From Chionis minor (taxonomy: Eukaryota > Chordata > Aves > Charadriiformes > Chionididae), in the NCBI GenBank assembly GCA_013398295.1, contig VZSF01003498.1, forward strand, positions 22,952 to 86,951: a DNA stretch of 64,000 nt. The letters run 5' to 3'. A program made the position numbers and the translations under genes. Below the pieces are notes generated by a model. That model ran no database searches. It saw only the letters and a program-made list of their open reading frames with translations, and was not told the DNA's origin. Below are positions 50,701 to 61,537 of this stretch, piece after piece; within the stretch, counting starts at the first letter, position 1; the number at the start of each line of letters is the position of its first letter.

Positions 50701-53700
50701 TATACCCACTTAAGAACACGAGAGTCACTGCTACAAAACAATACTCTTCCTGGAGAGAGTAAGAACCAAATATCCTTTCTTACTACTATTCCTATTACTC
50801 TCTCCATTATTAATGCCACAAAAGATGCATAAAATAATTATCTACTGTAAGTTTTGTCGATCAAAAATGGTCAGACAGATGTTTCACATCCTAGCGGCAA
50901 GATCCATCTCTCAAAGTGCTCTGAGGGGGCTATCAGAGATTTTTATAGGCAACTGGCTATTGTTTGCTTGTAGAACTTCCCCACTCAGGAAGCTGCTGCT
51001 GCTACAGAGAGACAAGATACTGAGCTATGAATTCTTGTATCAAAAGCAGCTGGTCCTCGCTCCCAGCTTTCTCGAAGAATGTTCGAGGCCAGTCAGGATC
51101 TACTTCCTGTAGGCCCAGAAAGGCACAAAGCACCATACAGCTTGCAAGCTCTCTTATTCAACTGCCTCTTCTTCTCAGAAGGCCACCAAGAAATCACATA
51201 TTCACAGACCTTCCTGGAGTCCCCAGAAGTACAGGAATAGGCTGCCCATAAATATTTTTCTCTACACTCCAAGGTAACTTTGAAGTATTTCCCATTCTCT
51301 ACAGTTTTGTAAATCAGTATCACTATTCTTACCCAATAAAGTTAGTGTAAATCCAAATTGCAGGTAACCAAATCGCGTATCTGCTGAACTCCGCTTCCAG
51401 TGCCCAGACCATTAACACTCAAGAACCAGGTTATGTCAAGCAGATACTTACAAAGTAAAAGGTCTTGGGCGTCTTCACTTGGACAGCTATGCCTCCATGT
51501 AGGTAAGGCTCCATATCTGATGTATTGCCAATGCTGAAGGAATAAGGTGACACCACTGGAAAGTGAAGAGAATAAACAGTGACAAATAATTAAAAGTGTC
51601 ATTTGACACTGCAATTCTGCATACAATAAATGTGGGATTTTGCCAATGCTTTTTACGCTGTGCAACCCTGCTTTGAAAGCATAAACACAACTGATCCTCC
51701 TAACAGGACTGTCCCTGTCTGCCAGTTTCTGGGCTAAAGTATTAGTTTCACATGATCTGTTACGAAATAAGCTTTTTTAAAGTGGCAGCAGATTTAACAA
51801 GAATTCCGATGACTACAGCTCTGTCACAAAAATGAAATCACTCTCAGTTTTATTTAGACTGTGCACAGCAGTGTCCAATATATTGCTCAGAGTAGGATTT
51901 TAGCCCTGTGACTACAATGGGCAATCAAAAAGGGCAGCTGGAGCATTTAAGTCAAATCTTTCCACCTGCAGCATCATTCAGATAAAGCAAGACACAAAAA
52001 TTGTTAATTCATGGAAAACCAAAACCAGAAGCTGGGCTGTGATTAAGAGGAAGGAGCTGAACCGCATCAGCGTTAGCAAACCAAAAGGGTCCAGAGAAAA
52101 CAGACTCAACCACATGTTTCAAGGATACTGCTTTTCCCTCAGAACACAAAATAGCTGCAAACAACCAACCAACCCCCACTGACCCACCCTCTCTTCTGCT
52201 CCAGACAAACAGGCATTCAGATCTGCGAACTAGGCGATTGCCCAGCATCCAAAATGAACCAAGTCATATACCTTGAGACAGGCATGATGCAGACCAAAGC
52301 AGGGTAAAATACATCATGAGAATCCCCTCAAAAGCATGCTTAGAAACTGAGCGATGTCAGTGCATCCCTGTATACTTAAACTGTCACTCAAAAAAAAACT
52401 ATAAGGCAAACAGTGAAAAAGTAGTGTTAATTTTGTCCAAAACCATGACAAAAGCACATGTCATGGACCCTCCAAAAAACAAAACAGGTTTGTCAGCAAA
52501 CTAATAATGGCAACCTCAGAGGCTGCTAACTAATTTCCACTAGCTGAGAGTTTCCATTATTCCTTACGCAGCAAAATGAGTTTGGAAAAACTTTCCTAAA
52601 TGGAAATGGATTCAAGACAACACTAGGAAGACCTCTGCAGCAGAAAGCAATTTTTTTGTGCAAGCTCACTGGAAGTCTGCACAACCAAGATGTCCTCTGG
52701 CTACAGTAAATAACATTACAGTGAGCTAAAACAGGCCAAAGAATAAATACCTTGCAAATGAGTCAGCAACAGTTTACCTGTTATTTGGTGCGTGGATCCA
52801 TTTAGGCATGACATTCCATTAACTTCCCGAAAGGTTAAGAACTGTCCTGTCTCAAGCCTGTGTGGATGATTCTCAAGGCAAGTGACAATACCAGGATTTG
52901 ACTGAAAGAAAAAATGGCAAAGTTAGCAAGAAGAAAAGTCTCTTTTAAAGAAGTCATGCTTCATCATAGACATGTAGCTTGTTGCCAGTTGAAACTGCAG
53001 CCTCTAATACTTTTAGCACCTCAGTTCTGCCATAACAAGGGAGTTACCTACGATAACTTTTTCAGTTGGTTTTTTTCAGTGTAAAAGTCTTTCCATAACA
53101 CAGATATTCTCCTTTTTACCTTTTACAGTTCTCAGCATGTTAGCAAACTGCATTTATTAGTTCTCAGCAGTCAAACTCATTGTTCTGTTCTGAAGTATCA
53201 GCAAACTTATCTCCTTTTTCCAAACCTAAAATAGACTACATGTACAAAGAAATTTTCACAGGCATTAAGATATAAAGTCTTGTGAATGGTCCTCAGTATT
53301 CCATGCATCCTTTCCCTCTAATCTCCTTAAAAAGGACACCCCAAACTCATTCTTGAAAGTTATGAAGCTTACATAGCTGGACATGCTTAAATACAGGAAA
53401 GCCACAGCCTCAAGTGGATCACAAACAAACAAGCTTACACTTGCAGGGATCTCAGGCAACATCCCATCCTGTTACAGGATGCCATGCCAACCTCCCATGC
53501 ACACAGAGACCCCTCTGCAGTGGGAGGACAGCTCATCAAGACCCTGTGGTGCAGCTCAGGCTGTAACATAGTGGATTTGCAAGCAAGTCTAGCCTATAAA
53601 GTCTCCTGGCACCCCTTCCTGAGCTCCCCAAATCAGAAAGATTTCAGTTAAGTAGCATAAAACTTATCCTAGACTGGTTTAGGTTGGAAGGGACCTTAAA

Positions 53701-56700
53701 GATCATCTAGTTCCAACCCCCTTGCCATGGGCAAGGACACCTCCCACTAGACCTGGTTGCTCAAAGCCCCATCTAACCTGGTCTTCAATACTTCCAGGGA
53801 TGGGGCAGCCACAAATTCCCTGGGTGACCTTTTCCAGTGTCTCAGCACCCTCACAGCAAAAAATTTCTTCCTCAGATATAATCTAAATCTACCCTCTTTC
53901 AGTTTGAAGCCATTACCCCTCGTCCTATCACTACACGCCCTTGTAAAAAGTCCCTCTCCAGATTTCTTGGAGGCCCCCTTCAGATACTGGAAGGCTACTA
54001 TAAGATCTCCCTGGAGCCTTCTCTTCTCCAGGCTAAACAACTCCAACTCTCTCAGCCTTTCTTCATGTGAGAAGTGCTCCAACCCTCTGATCATCTTCAT
54101 GGCCCTCCTTTGGACCTACTCCAACAGGTTCATGTATTTCTTATGTTGGGGGCTCCCGAGTTGGATGCAGTACTCCAGGTGGGGTCTCACCAGAGCAGAG
54201 GGGCAGAATCACCTCCCTCAACCTGCTGGCCACGCTGCTTTTGATGCAGCCCAGGGTGCAGTTGGCCTTCTGGGCTGTGAGCGCACATTATCGGCTCATG
54301 TTGAACTTCTCATCCCAAGTCCCTCTCCTCAGGTCTGTTCTCAATTCAGTGGACTACATTATTCTCTGTGGCATGGAGAATGGCAAATGAATTGATCAGA
54401 AAAAATTCTTCTCCCATTTAGGGACAGAATGCAACCTCAAATCTGTTCACAGGACAAGAACAGCTACTTGATGATGTTTTTGGTATTGAGTTGTAATTCT
54501 GGTCAGTTTTACATTTCAGAGAGTAAAAGCAAGATACAACTAAACTCAAGTATTGAGTCAAGATTATGAATCACAGGCTATATATATACATACAGATATA
54601 TATATTCATTCCTTGACTTGGCAGGCAATCAGAATAAGCCATGAAACATAACTGTGGATTCTTTATGTAATAATGAGAACAAGCAAGCCACCCATTCCCT
54701 TTTAAAGATATCAATGAAAAGACTACCCAAATCATCATATCATGAGCTTTAATTCAGATCAAACCCAACTTGCTATACAACCCCTTCTAGTTTGGTTATC
54801 CTAACTGGATATACGGATATAGCATCTAAACTGGAGATACGACAAAAGACTTGCTGTGAGTGAGGCTGTAGTCTGGAAGTGCAGACTATGAAAGAAAGTG
54901 CTGAAGTCGTTTCCATTTATAAAACAGTAACACAAGATCAAATGGACACCTACTCAATCTGCACTGGAAGTATTAGCAATAATATTCTTTTCATCGCCTC
55001 TGCTTTGGTAGGTTAAAACAAACACATTTCTTTTCAAAACAGGCTCTCAATCCCCTTTATCATTCCAGTAGTCCTCCCCTATACGTGCTGTACTTTCTCA
55101 TAAAAAAGGGCTATTTTCATGCCTGTTTCAAGACTTCCTGAGAAGACTTAACCCATTCCCACACCAAGGGTATGTCCTATTCTGTCTACGTATCCTCATT
55201 TCTTTCTCTCTCTAAAAAGAGAGACTCAATATTGTGATGTTACGTTGCACGTAATGACCAGGAGACATCAGTATGCTTTACAATGTTAGCATGTCATCAC
55301 TGACTGTTTTTAATCAAGACACAAGAACAGAGTTACTTTGTTTGCCTCTGCTATACTGCCAATTTTAAACTGCTTATCAGGCTGCTGAAGTGGAACACTA
55401 TGCTTGGTCACAAAGCCGGTAACAAATCATTACCAAAAAAAAAAAAATAAAACAGCACAATGACTTCTATCCCTTACTTGTGTTATATTTGAAATGAAGA
55501 TCTCCTTTGGCTCCTCTCCTGTTGTATCCATCACTTCAAATTCATCACCGAAATCACAAAACAAACGTGAACATATTCCATATACATCTGCACTGATGAA
55601 CTACAAGAGAAAGTAAAAATCATGAGTATCCCTAAAACAGCGCAAGCCAAAGGAATGACGTCTCACATTCAACCCTGCCCAAGGCTAGCAGGCTTAACTT
55701 CTGTGGTGGAAACCTTTCAAGTGCACCCAGGCCACTGACCATAGAGCACAGCATTCATGACAGGCTTTGAACCTGCATGAGCATTTCAGAACCCCTACAC
55801 AGAAAACAGGAACCACACCAATACGCGGCGAAATAGTGAAACACTGCCATTTCTACTACTGTGGTATTCAGTCTCAGCATATTCTTTCAGAACAATTATG
55901 AGCTAACAGTGAAAACTATTTCTTTAACAGAACTACGTGGGGGGTTTTGTTTTTTAAAGAACAAAGCTATGGTTATCTAGGCTGATAGCCAGAAACAGCA
56001 AACACACATACCGAGTAGCAGCATCGTACTCCCAAAACTCATACTGATCCATCAACATGCCATCTCCATAGAACTATAATCTCAAAACCAGCTTTCTCCA
56101 TTTCTGGATAGAACATGCTGAAGGTCCAGAATGCTCATTGTAGAATTATTTATATGTTTAATTTTTTTATATTACCTTAATAGGTGGCTGCTGAGCATGA
56201 CAGAAGTCATTAATCTTCTTCTGCAGCAACAGACTTACTTCAGTCAGTATGACACACTGTGAACAAGAACAGAAATAAATCTAACACACTGAAAGCAATC
56301 AACATCTTCAGGCTATGTACTAGCCTGGAGTAGGACTAACAGTAAGTTACTCAGGTGTCCAGATTCCTTTCCCTCACACATAACACAGAAAGCAGTCTTG
56401 AGTCAGTTTTCTCATTACACATTACAACAGATGGGTTACTGCTCCACAGGTTCTGGAAACAAGATGAGCAAAAGCGGGAACGGCAAATTCCCACTTTTTT
56501 TTTTTTTTTTCTTTTAACTGCAGCTGTGGAACTCAAAACCTAAGTAGAATACTTCCAAAAACAGTTACGGATAATCTCAGAGAGAATGTAGATCTTGAAT
56601 TTTAAGATTAAAGTTATCAAAACAAACAGAAATGATACTCATCAGTACACACCAAGAAGTCTGCACAAGCTTCAACTATTGATGCTCATCAAATTGCAGA

Positions 56701-59700
56701 CGCACAATTTCTGCAAGCATTCTTTTAAAGTTTAGGACAGTACTGGGTTACAAAGCATATGCACTGTGTCCCATTCCATTATATACAGTTTATAATAGCT
56801 GGGACATTCAGAAATTGGTGAGCTTGGGTATAACCGATAACCACACAGTAAAAGTTCACAACTCCGACTAAGCCATGCACACAGGGAGGAGACAGCTGAC
56901 TGGACAACTAAAACCATCCTCATTCTACCACACAGGAGCTTACGTTTCATTAGATACATACATACATGATCTTTCTAATCTACATGATTATATAGCCTGA
57001 GTTTCTACTGCCTGGAATACAGCACACAAAATACATAATAGAACATCTGTGCTACATAGCTGCAAAAAAAGTCACAGTTTCACCTTCACACAACAACAAA
57101 AAAGATTGTATGGCAATCTCACGTAGCTATTTATTGTCACAGTGAATTCCATAAATGTCATAAGAAAGTGCTAGGAACACAAAACCACTGTTTCAGCCTT
57201 GAAAAATCCCCAACCACGACTAATTCATTAGTCCAAATACAAGACCTACTTCTTTCTTTACATCATATTGAAAAGTACTTTAAAGGTTGTTTTTATTTTA
57301 TTTACTTACATACAACTACTTTAAGAGTGACGTACCTGATACTGCTTTAGAAAAGACAGATCTGTGGTTTCATTTAGTGGCACAGTTGATGCTGCTACAT
57401 GGACATATGGATTGAGTTCTGCAATACGATGAAGCGTGGCCTCAGCCCTGAAAGAACAGCAGCTTTCAAGTTTTGGGTGGGTTTTTGGTTTTTTTTGGTG
57501 GGTTTTTTGTTTGGTTTTTTTTGTTTGTTTTTTTTTTTTTTTTTACGCATCCACAAAATTGTATTTTCAATACAGAATTTCATACAACACATGCCCTGCA
57601 AGACTCCCTCAGGAAGTCTCCTGGCAACAATCACCAGCCCATTTATTCACACTTAAATTCCTAGCAGGTCTGAGGAAAACTGCTCTGTGCAATACACAAC
57701 AGGACTCACTGATGGTCTGGTGTCATGGCTGTCTTCTAGTCTAGCACGGGTGGTTGAGAAAGCCCAAGGAAGAAACACACCCTGGCCCCCACTATTAAAT
57801 TCACATGACAAGCTCCCAACTGCAAGAGGTGAGATATTTGACTCGGACAGAACCCCAGCCCCAACCTACACTTCCCCCAATATCTGCTTGGGCATTGTAC
57901 TCAAAGCCAGTAACTCCAGAGGGTTTAACAAGTATTTGGTATGTATTAGCAGCTCCTGGACAACAAACTGTTATTTTTGCCACTGATGAAACTGTTACTC
58001 CTAGTCAAGTTCAGTCCTCCCTGACTCCAAAGCCTTCACCAACCTGTTCCTTTGACTGGTAATGTCATCTTCATGGATGAAGAAGTTGATCCCCAAATCC
58101 CATTTCGTGCACTGCTTGGTGTCATGAACTGTAAGAGCCTAAGAAAGTTCAGCAAACAGCATTTACTGGAAGAAGGTCACATGGTCATAGCACCCCAAAA
58201 GATGGATTAAGCCCCACATAAAATGCTGGAGGACAAGCACTGCAGAAGACTTAGTTGTACCATGTGTAAGAACAAGCTCCTCCAACCTCTTTTCCAAGAA
58301 AACTCTTACTGTTTCAGAGACAGAAATGCATCCGCAATATACACTTCAGTAAGCATTTTCCTCCAAGCTTGCAGTGATGAGAACATTTAAATACCGAGGA
58401 CTATTTTTGCCATACTGCGATTAACGGCCAGTTGCAATCTATAAATTAATGGACTCCCAAAATTATAAACAAGTAGGGTTTTTTGATTGGAAGAACGAGT
58501 TTTAAAAGGCTTCACTCTAATAAAATTAATCCCAGCAGCACAGAAGCAGTCGTTGGATTAAAACACCCAACCATTCTAACGTTTACACAAAAGGATTCTG
58601 ATGGACGACAGAATAGGGTAACATATTTTGAATAGTCTGGCTTTTCAGTTTATACCACTTCTTTTAGGTGATGCCACTTTGTACAAAAGGATTCAATGTC
58701 TGATCAGCAGCTGGCTAAAATATTGTATGAGGTATTTCAGAGTGCAGTAGGCATTAACCTGAGACTCGGACCATACCACTAGAAAAAGCAGATTATTAAA
58801 AATTTTTACCCACAGGTCTTCAAATGTTTTGCAATCCTTCTACTCAAAGACAGTTTCAGAAACTTAAGATTAGCTAGCTAGTAGTGTTGTCCCTTTTTCT
58901 CCTACTTACCCAAGAATACCCAGCCACAGAACTGTTTTACATACCTTTACCCCAGCCAGAATTATATTTTTGGCTGAAAAAAAAAAAAAAACAGAAAGAG
59001 AGAGGGACTGTTACAGATTTCTTCCAATTCTGTTATTGAATAGTTATGTGGGTGGACAATAACAGTATGTCATTGCTAAGAACTTCACATATTAAGGGTT
59101 TGTTTGCTTTTACATGTGGCTCAAGCTTTCTACAGCACCACTGAAAGCAGAATAACACAAGCAAGGTTAAAAAGGCTCTCTACATTTGTCATTTGTCAGC
59201 TGTTCATCCCACAAGCGTGACTGCAGAGACACTAATGACAATAAACTGCAAAACCCCATGACTCTATTCTGGCATCTGGTGCAGAGTACTCTTAAAGCCA
59301 ACTGAAAGGGTAATACACCAGGTAAGAACCAGCCAGGTCAAGTCTTGCTTGTAAAGAGTACGACAAGTTGTTAAGGAGTCTCTTGCACTAAGGCAGTTAC
59401 GCATTTTTCACCAAATTACACCTGTTCTTCTACCTCCCACCCCGCCTCTCCCTACACAGGGATAATTCAGGCTATAGCTAGGTGTTCCTGTATTACATTC
59501 ATTGATACTGATGCCTAAAGGAGTAACTTGGATTATCCACCCGCAACCTTCACCCAACACACAAGATTTTGGGTAAAGCAATCTGGCCCGCAGAAGCACA
59601 TTTTAAAGTAAAATTTTCAATGTTGTTCTAGTAAAAAGCTTACTAGAGAAAAGTCCAGGATCCTTCCTGCATCTGCTACGTAAAACATACACATATGCGT

Positions 59701-61537
59701 TACATACACACATATGTGTGCACCAGCACATAAAAATTCACTCGGATACTCTGGACATGCTTACTACATCTAAAATCAGCTTTATAAGTGTTCTGGGACA
59801 GTACGTTAATATACACTTGTGTCTGCTTAAATAAACGTTACCTAACTTACCAATCTCCACACCAAGACCGCCTATACCACTCAGGAATACGTGGGACTGA
59901 GCCATCTTCTGCATTGCCGTGTCTCCAAGAACATACCTCTGGCGACTACAGCAAAGACAAATTCAGGTCAAAAAAAAAAATCAAATAAAGTCAAGAGTGT
60001 ACAACAGCAAGTCAACAATTCCAAGTAATTTCAAAAAAGCTCAAATATTTTCAGTTATTCTTTCAACCCAATCAGTTTCTAATCCACAATACCAAGTTCT
60101 GCAGATGAGTCTGTGTCACTAGTGACACGTGCACAGTTCTCTTTAACAACCCTCCATTCAACAAGCAACCAAGGACATAACATGCACATACCTGAACTGC
60201 ACAGCGCTTTAGGAAATAAATGTGTATCAACTGTAATATTTGCACTTACAATCCAAATAGCAAAATGCATTTAGTACAGACCTTTTCAACGCCAGGTTTT
60301 AGAGAAGAGAAATAATTTTTAATTTTAAATGCCTGTAAAACCTATTTAGGATAGTAGGTTTTTTGCATTACCTACTGAAGACATAAGTAAGTCAAAAGAT
60401 TTCTTTGTTATCAGAAATCTTCAAACCAGAGGGTGCAGCAGCTTTTGTAGTCAGATCCTGAGCTCTGAAAGACTCTTAGTTTCCAACTACACAATTGAAC
60501 TTAACCCGTTCTAAATGCCACCTTTTCCATCAAGGAAAAGTATGACTTTCATAAGACTGGTGTCAAAAAGTAAAATGACACATACAACAGAGGAAGCATT
60601 GCGCTGAATTAAAAAGAAGCCTCATTTGTTCAGCATACAGGTGATTTTTTTTTCCCCATTTTTATATATATGTGTGCGTATATATATATAAAGAAGCTTT
60701 TCATCCCACCACAATTTTCCACCTTTAGCATTTGTTTCAGTACAGGCTCTCTGAGTTATTTCCATTCCATGTGATCTCAAGCCATTCTCAGAGAACAAAT
60801 TAAAAAAAATTAAAAATTAAATAATTTTTTAAAAAAATCTTCCAAAACACCTCAAAACCCAATACCCTGAAGGCTGGAGGATAACAGAGATACTGATGAA
60901 GTTCATGGAAAAGAGATGTATGGCAAAGACTGAGGAATAAATGAAAGAGATAAATTACGTGATGTCAAAGAGGAAGGTGAAAAGAAGGCAGTGAAAGAAG
61001 ATGAGGAACAAGAGAGGAGTATCTACTTTACCAAAAGGGAAACAAGCTAAAGAAAATCCATATTACAAATAGGAGAAGTATAATTCCCATTTTCCAAAAA
61101 GCACACATTATTTACTACTGGAAATTTGTACAACTCCATAGTATTTACCTATGCTTTTACTGGCCAAATACTAATAATGGTCAGAAAACACCTGTTATGA
61201 GACCAATAAAACAACAGTTTCACAGAAAGATGGCTTGTATCTTCAACTCAACCAGTTCTCACCACTAACTTGGCAAAAAGTGGGTTCTATTTCACTTGCT
61301 GAACACTTCGGGTTTTTTGCCTTACAAAAGGAGGGACACAGCAGCACAAGTACACACTACTTTACCTAACTGGCAGTAGATAGTGTTTTCAAGCCTTGCC
61401 TTTCACATTACTGCATGTAAACGTTAAGAGCTGCTGAAAGTCAAGAGCAACACTTAAAAATCAGATATTCTTACCTATACAAAGCATCATCAATTTCCAT
61501 TGAGTCTGCTGCCATGATGCAATGTGATTTGTTTACA
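31618..61537 (-). CDS. UBA6: Ubiquitin-like modifier-activating enzyme 6 (UBA6), lacking first coding exon
   Basis: UBA6 is a cytosolic E1 that adenylates ubiquitin or FAT10, forms a thioester on its catalytic Cys and hands the modifier to an E2 (USE1/UBE2Z). Coding exons, minus strand, 5' to 3': 61475-61537, 59851-59945, 58945-58973, 58044-58138, 57336-57447, 56176-56256, 55478-55600, 52778-52901, 51452-51555, 50611-50673, 49503-49579, 48802-48868, 48255-48398, 47508-47575, 47151-47229, 46866-46946, 46450-46527, 45175-45356, 44511-44616, 42580-42669, 42389-42469, 41632-41760, 40664-40715, 40496-40559, 39545-39614, 38805-38876, 37493-37610, 36323-36516, 35603-35730, 34715-34802, 34154-34248, 31618-31753 (TGA 31618-31620). 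All have AG/GT borders and compatible phases; 3088 nt give about 1028 residues, human UBA6 (1052) minus its first exon. Exon 1 must end in phase 2 and was not found; an in-frame ATG (61513-61515) in exon 2 aligns with an internal Met of human UBA6. Confidence 0.97.
34480..34583. repeat. 25-bp direct repeat with an inverted copy between
   Basis: The 25-mer at 34480-34504 (TTAATTCTTTCTAGAAGAAA plus GAATT) recurs exactly at 34559-34583. Between them, 34544-34562 is the reverse complement of 19 of the 25 bases (TTCTTCTAGAAAGAATTAA), and several AATTCTAA units fill the spacer. The array can fold into alternative hairpins. It lies in the UBA6 intron between exons 31 (34715-34802) and 32 (34154-34248). 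Confidence 0.9.
36323..36516 (-). CDS. UBA6: UBA6 exon 29: adenylation-domain crossover segment
   Basis: A 194-nt exon encoding [20 protein letters not shown] and then [37 protein letters not shown]. This block is highly conserved in all ubiquitin E1s and closes the active adenylation domain after the SCCH insertion. Acceptor GAACAG precedes 36516 and donor GTGAGT follows 36323; it joins exon 28 as A|AT (Asn). Confidence 0.96.
37493..42469 (-). CDS. UBA6: UBA6 exons 22-28: second catalytic Cys half-domain body
   Basis: Exon 22 gives [20 protein letters not shown], exon 23 [20 protein letters not shown] and [19 protein letters not shown], exon 24 [17 protein letters not shown], exon 25 [20 protein letters not shown], exon 26 [16 protein letters not shown], exon 27 [14 protein letters not shown] and exon 28 [20 protein letters not shown]. 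Each matches human UBA6 in order. Exon 26 begins [10 protein letters not shown] where human has LHLSFLQNAA, a small local divergence. A diverged CR1 lies in intron 27-28. Confidence 0.94.
37705..38221 (+). mobile_element. Diverged CR1 LINE 3' fragment in a UBA6 intron
   Basis: Plus-oriented CR1 3' end from the CACAAAGATCATCAAAGGAC region through GCCTGGAGAAGACAAGGCTC to the terminus CCATTCTGTGATTCTGA. It contains an extra A-rich stretch (about 37985-38030) and more substitutions than the other copies, which suggests an older insertion. It lies between UBA6 exons 28 (starts 37493, ends 37610) and 27 (starts 38805). Confidence 0.88.
42580..42669 (-). CDS. UBA6: UBA6 exon 21: catalytic cysteine exon
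   Basis: A 90-nt exon encoding [20 protein letters not shown] and then [10 protein letters not shown]. The TGC codon at 42637-42639 is the thioester-forming Cys, in the invariant CTLKxFPxxIEHT context of ubiquitin E1 enzymes (Cys632 in human UBA1, Cys625 in UBA6). Acceptor TTACAG and donor GTAAGG flank it; it is in phase 0 on both sides. Confidence 0.96.
43577..44395 (-). mobile_element. CR1 LINE with partial reverse transcriptase, interrupted by an assembly gap
   Basis: Minus-oriented copy starting with TCATAGAATCATAGAATGG (CR1 3' end reversed). It reaches much further 5' than the other copies. On the minus strand 43900-44331 encodes the C-terminal part of the CR1 reverse transcriptase, with [17 protein letters not shown] and the catalytic FADD box, followed by [11 protein letters not shown]. 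Near 44280-44395 the homology passes into another frame, so the ORF is frameshifted as well as 5'-truncated. N runs from 43819 to 43899. It lies between UBA6 exons 21 (ends 42669) and 20 (starts 44511). Confidence 0.92.
43819..43899. other. Assembly gap (81 N) inside a CR1 copy
   Basis: A run of N interrupting the 43577 CR1 element in a UBA6 intron. Intact CR1 sequence on both sides suggests the missing bases are CR1 3' sequence. Confidence 0.99.
44511..48398 (-). CDS. UBA6: UBA6 exons 14-20: active adenylation domain, ATP-binding core
   Basis: Exon 14 gives [20 protein letters not shown] and [20 protein letters not shown]. Exon 15 gives [20 protein letters not shown] and exon 16 the [19 protein letters not shown] hinge. 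Exon 17 carries the nucleotide-binding glycine loop [20 protein letters not shown]. Exon 18 has [18 protein letters not shown], with the Asp, Asn, Arg and Gln typical of E1 adenylation sites. Exon 19 adds [20 protein letters not shown] (Mg2+-site Asp), and exon 20 [20 protein letters not shown]. No key residue appears altered, so the adenylation chemistry should be intact. Confidence 0.95.
48132..48149. repeat. C homopolymer runs
   Basis: Six C (48132-48137), two T-interrupted C, then eleven C (48139-48149). On the minus, transcribed strand this is a G-rich tract about 105 bases downstream of the exon 14 donor of UBA6. Confidence 0.85.
51452..56256 (-). CDS. UBA6: UBA6 exons 7-10: first catalytic Cys half-domain and flanks
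   Basis: Exon 7 (56176-56256) gives [19 protein letters not shown], exon 8 (55478-55600) [20 protein letters not shown] and [12 protein letters not shown], exon 9 (52778-52901) [20 protein letters not shown] and [13 protein letters not shown], and exon 10 (51452-51555) [20 protein letters not shown] and [15 protein letters not shown]. The order and motifs follow human UBA6 through the FCCH region. Intron 8-9 holds a CR1 copy. Confidence 0.94.
53672..54346 (-). mobile_element. CR1 LINE 3' fragment in a UBA6 intron
   Basis: Minus-oriented CR1 with the block GGTTGGAAGGGACCTTAAAG near its left end and 3' ORF remains ([20 protein letters not shown] on the minus strand) to its right. It is about 675 bp, lacks the terminal ATTCTRTG repeats, and is truncated at both ends relative to a full element. 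It lies between UBA6 exons 9 (52778-52901) and 8 (55478-55600). Confidence 0.92.
57336..61537 (-). CDS. UBA6: UBA6 exons 2-6: start of the inactive adenylation domain
   Basis: Exon 2 (61475-61537) encodes [20 protein letters not shown], aligned with human TNKNLPIMSTASVEIDDALY, so the exon starts before its ATG. Exon 3 (59851-59945) gives [20 protein letters not shown] and the Rossmann-type [10 protein letters not shown]. Exon 4 (58945-58973) is a 29-nt microexon giving KNIILAGVK. Exon 5 gives [20 protein letters not shown] and exon 6 (57336-57447) [20 protein letters not shown]. This is the pseudo-adenylation half typical of ubiquitin E1s. Confidence 0.95.
57471..57544. repeat. T/G-rich low-complexity tract
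   Basis: About 70 bases of almost only T and G, ending in a long T run, immediately upstream (in UBA6 sense) of the exon 6 acceptor at 57447. On the transcribed strand it is A/C-rich. The ORFs read through it are composition artefacts. Confidence 0.85.
60661..60690. repeat. TA/TG microsatellite
   Basis: Alternating TATATATATGTGTGCGTATATATATATA. A second, shorter TA-rich patch is at about 54580-54606. Both lie in UBA6 introns. Confidence 0.8.

Noticed and set aside
57399..57744. Phe/Gly/Trp-rich frames around 57.4-57.7 kb
   Set aside because: They are read through the T/G low-complexity tract in a UBA6 intron.
61513..61515. ATG in UBA6 exon 2 as the main start codon
   Set aside because: The residues before it also align with human UBA6, and an acceptor lies at 61538, so the normal start is in an upstream exon. 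It could still serve as an alternative start.
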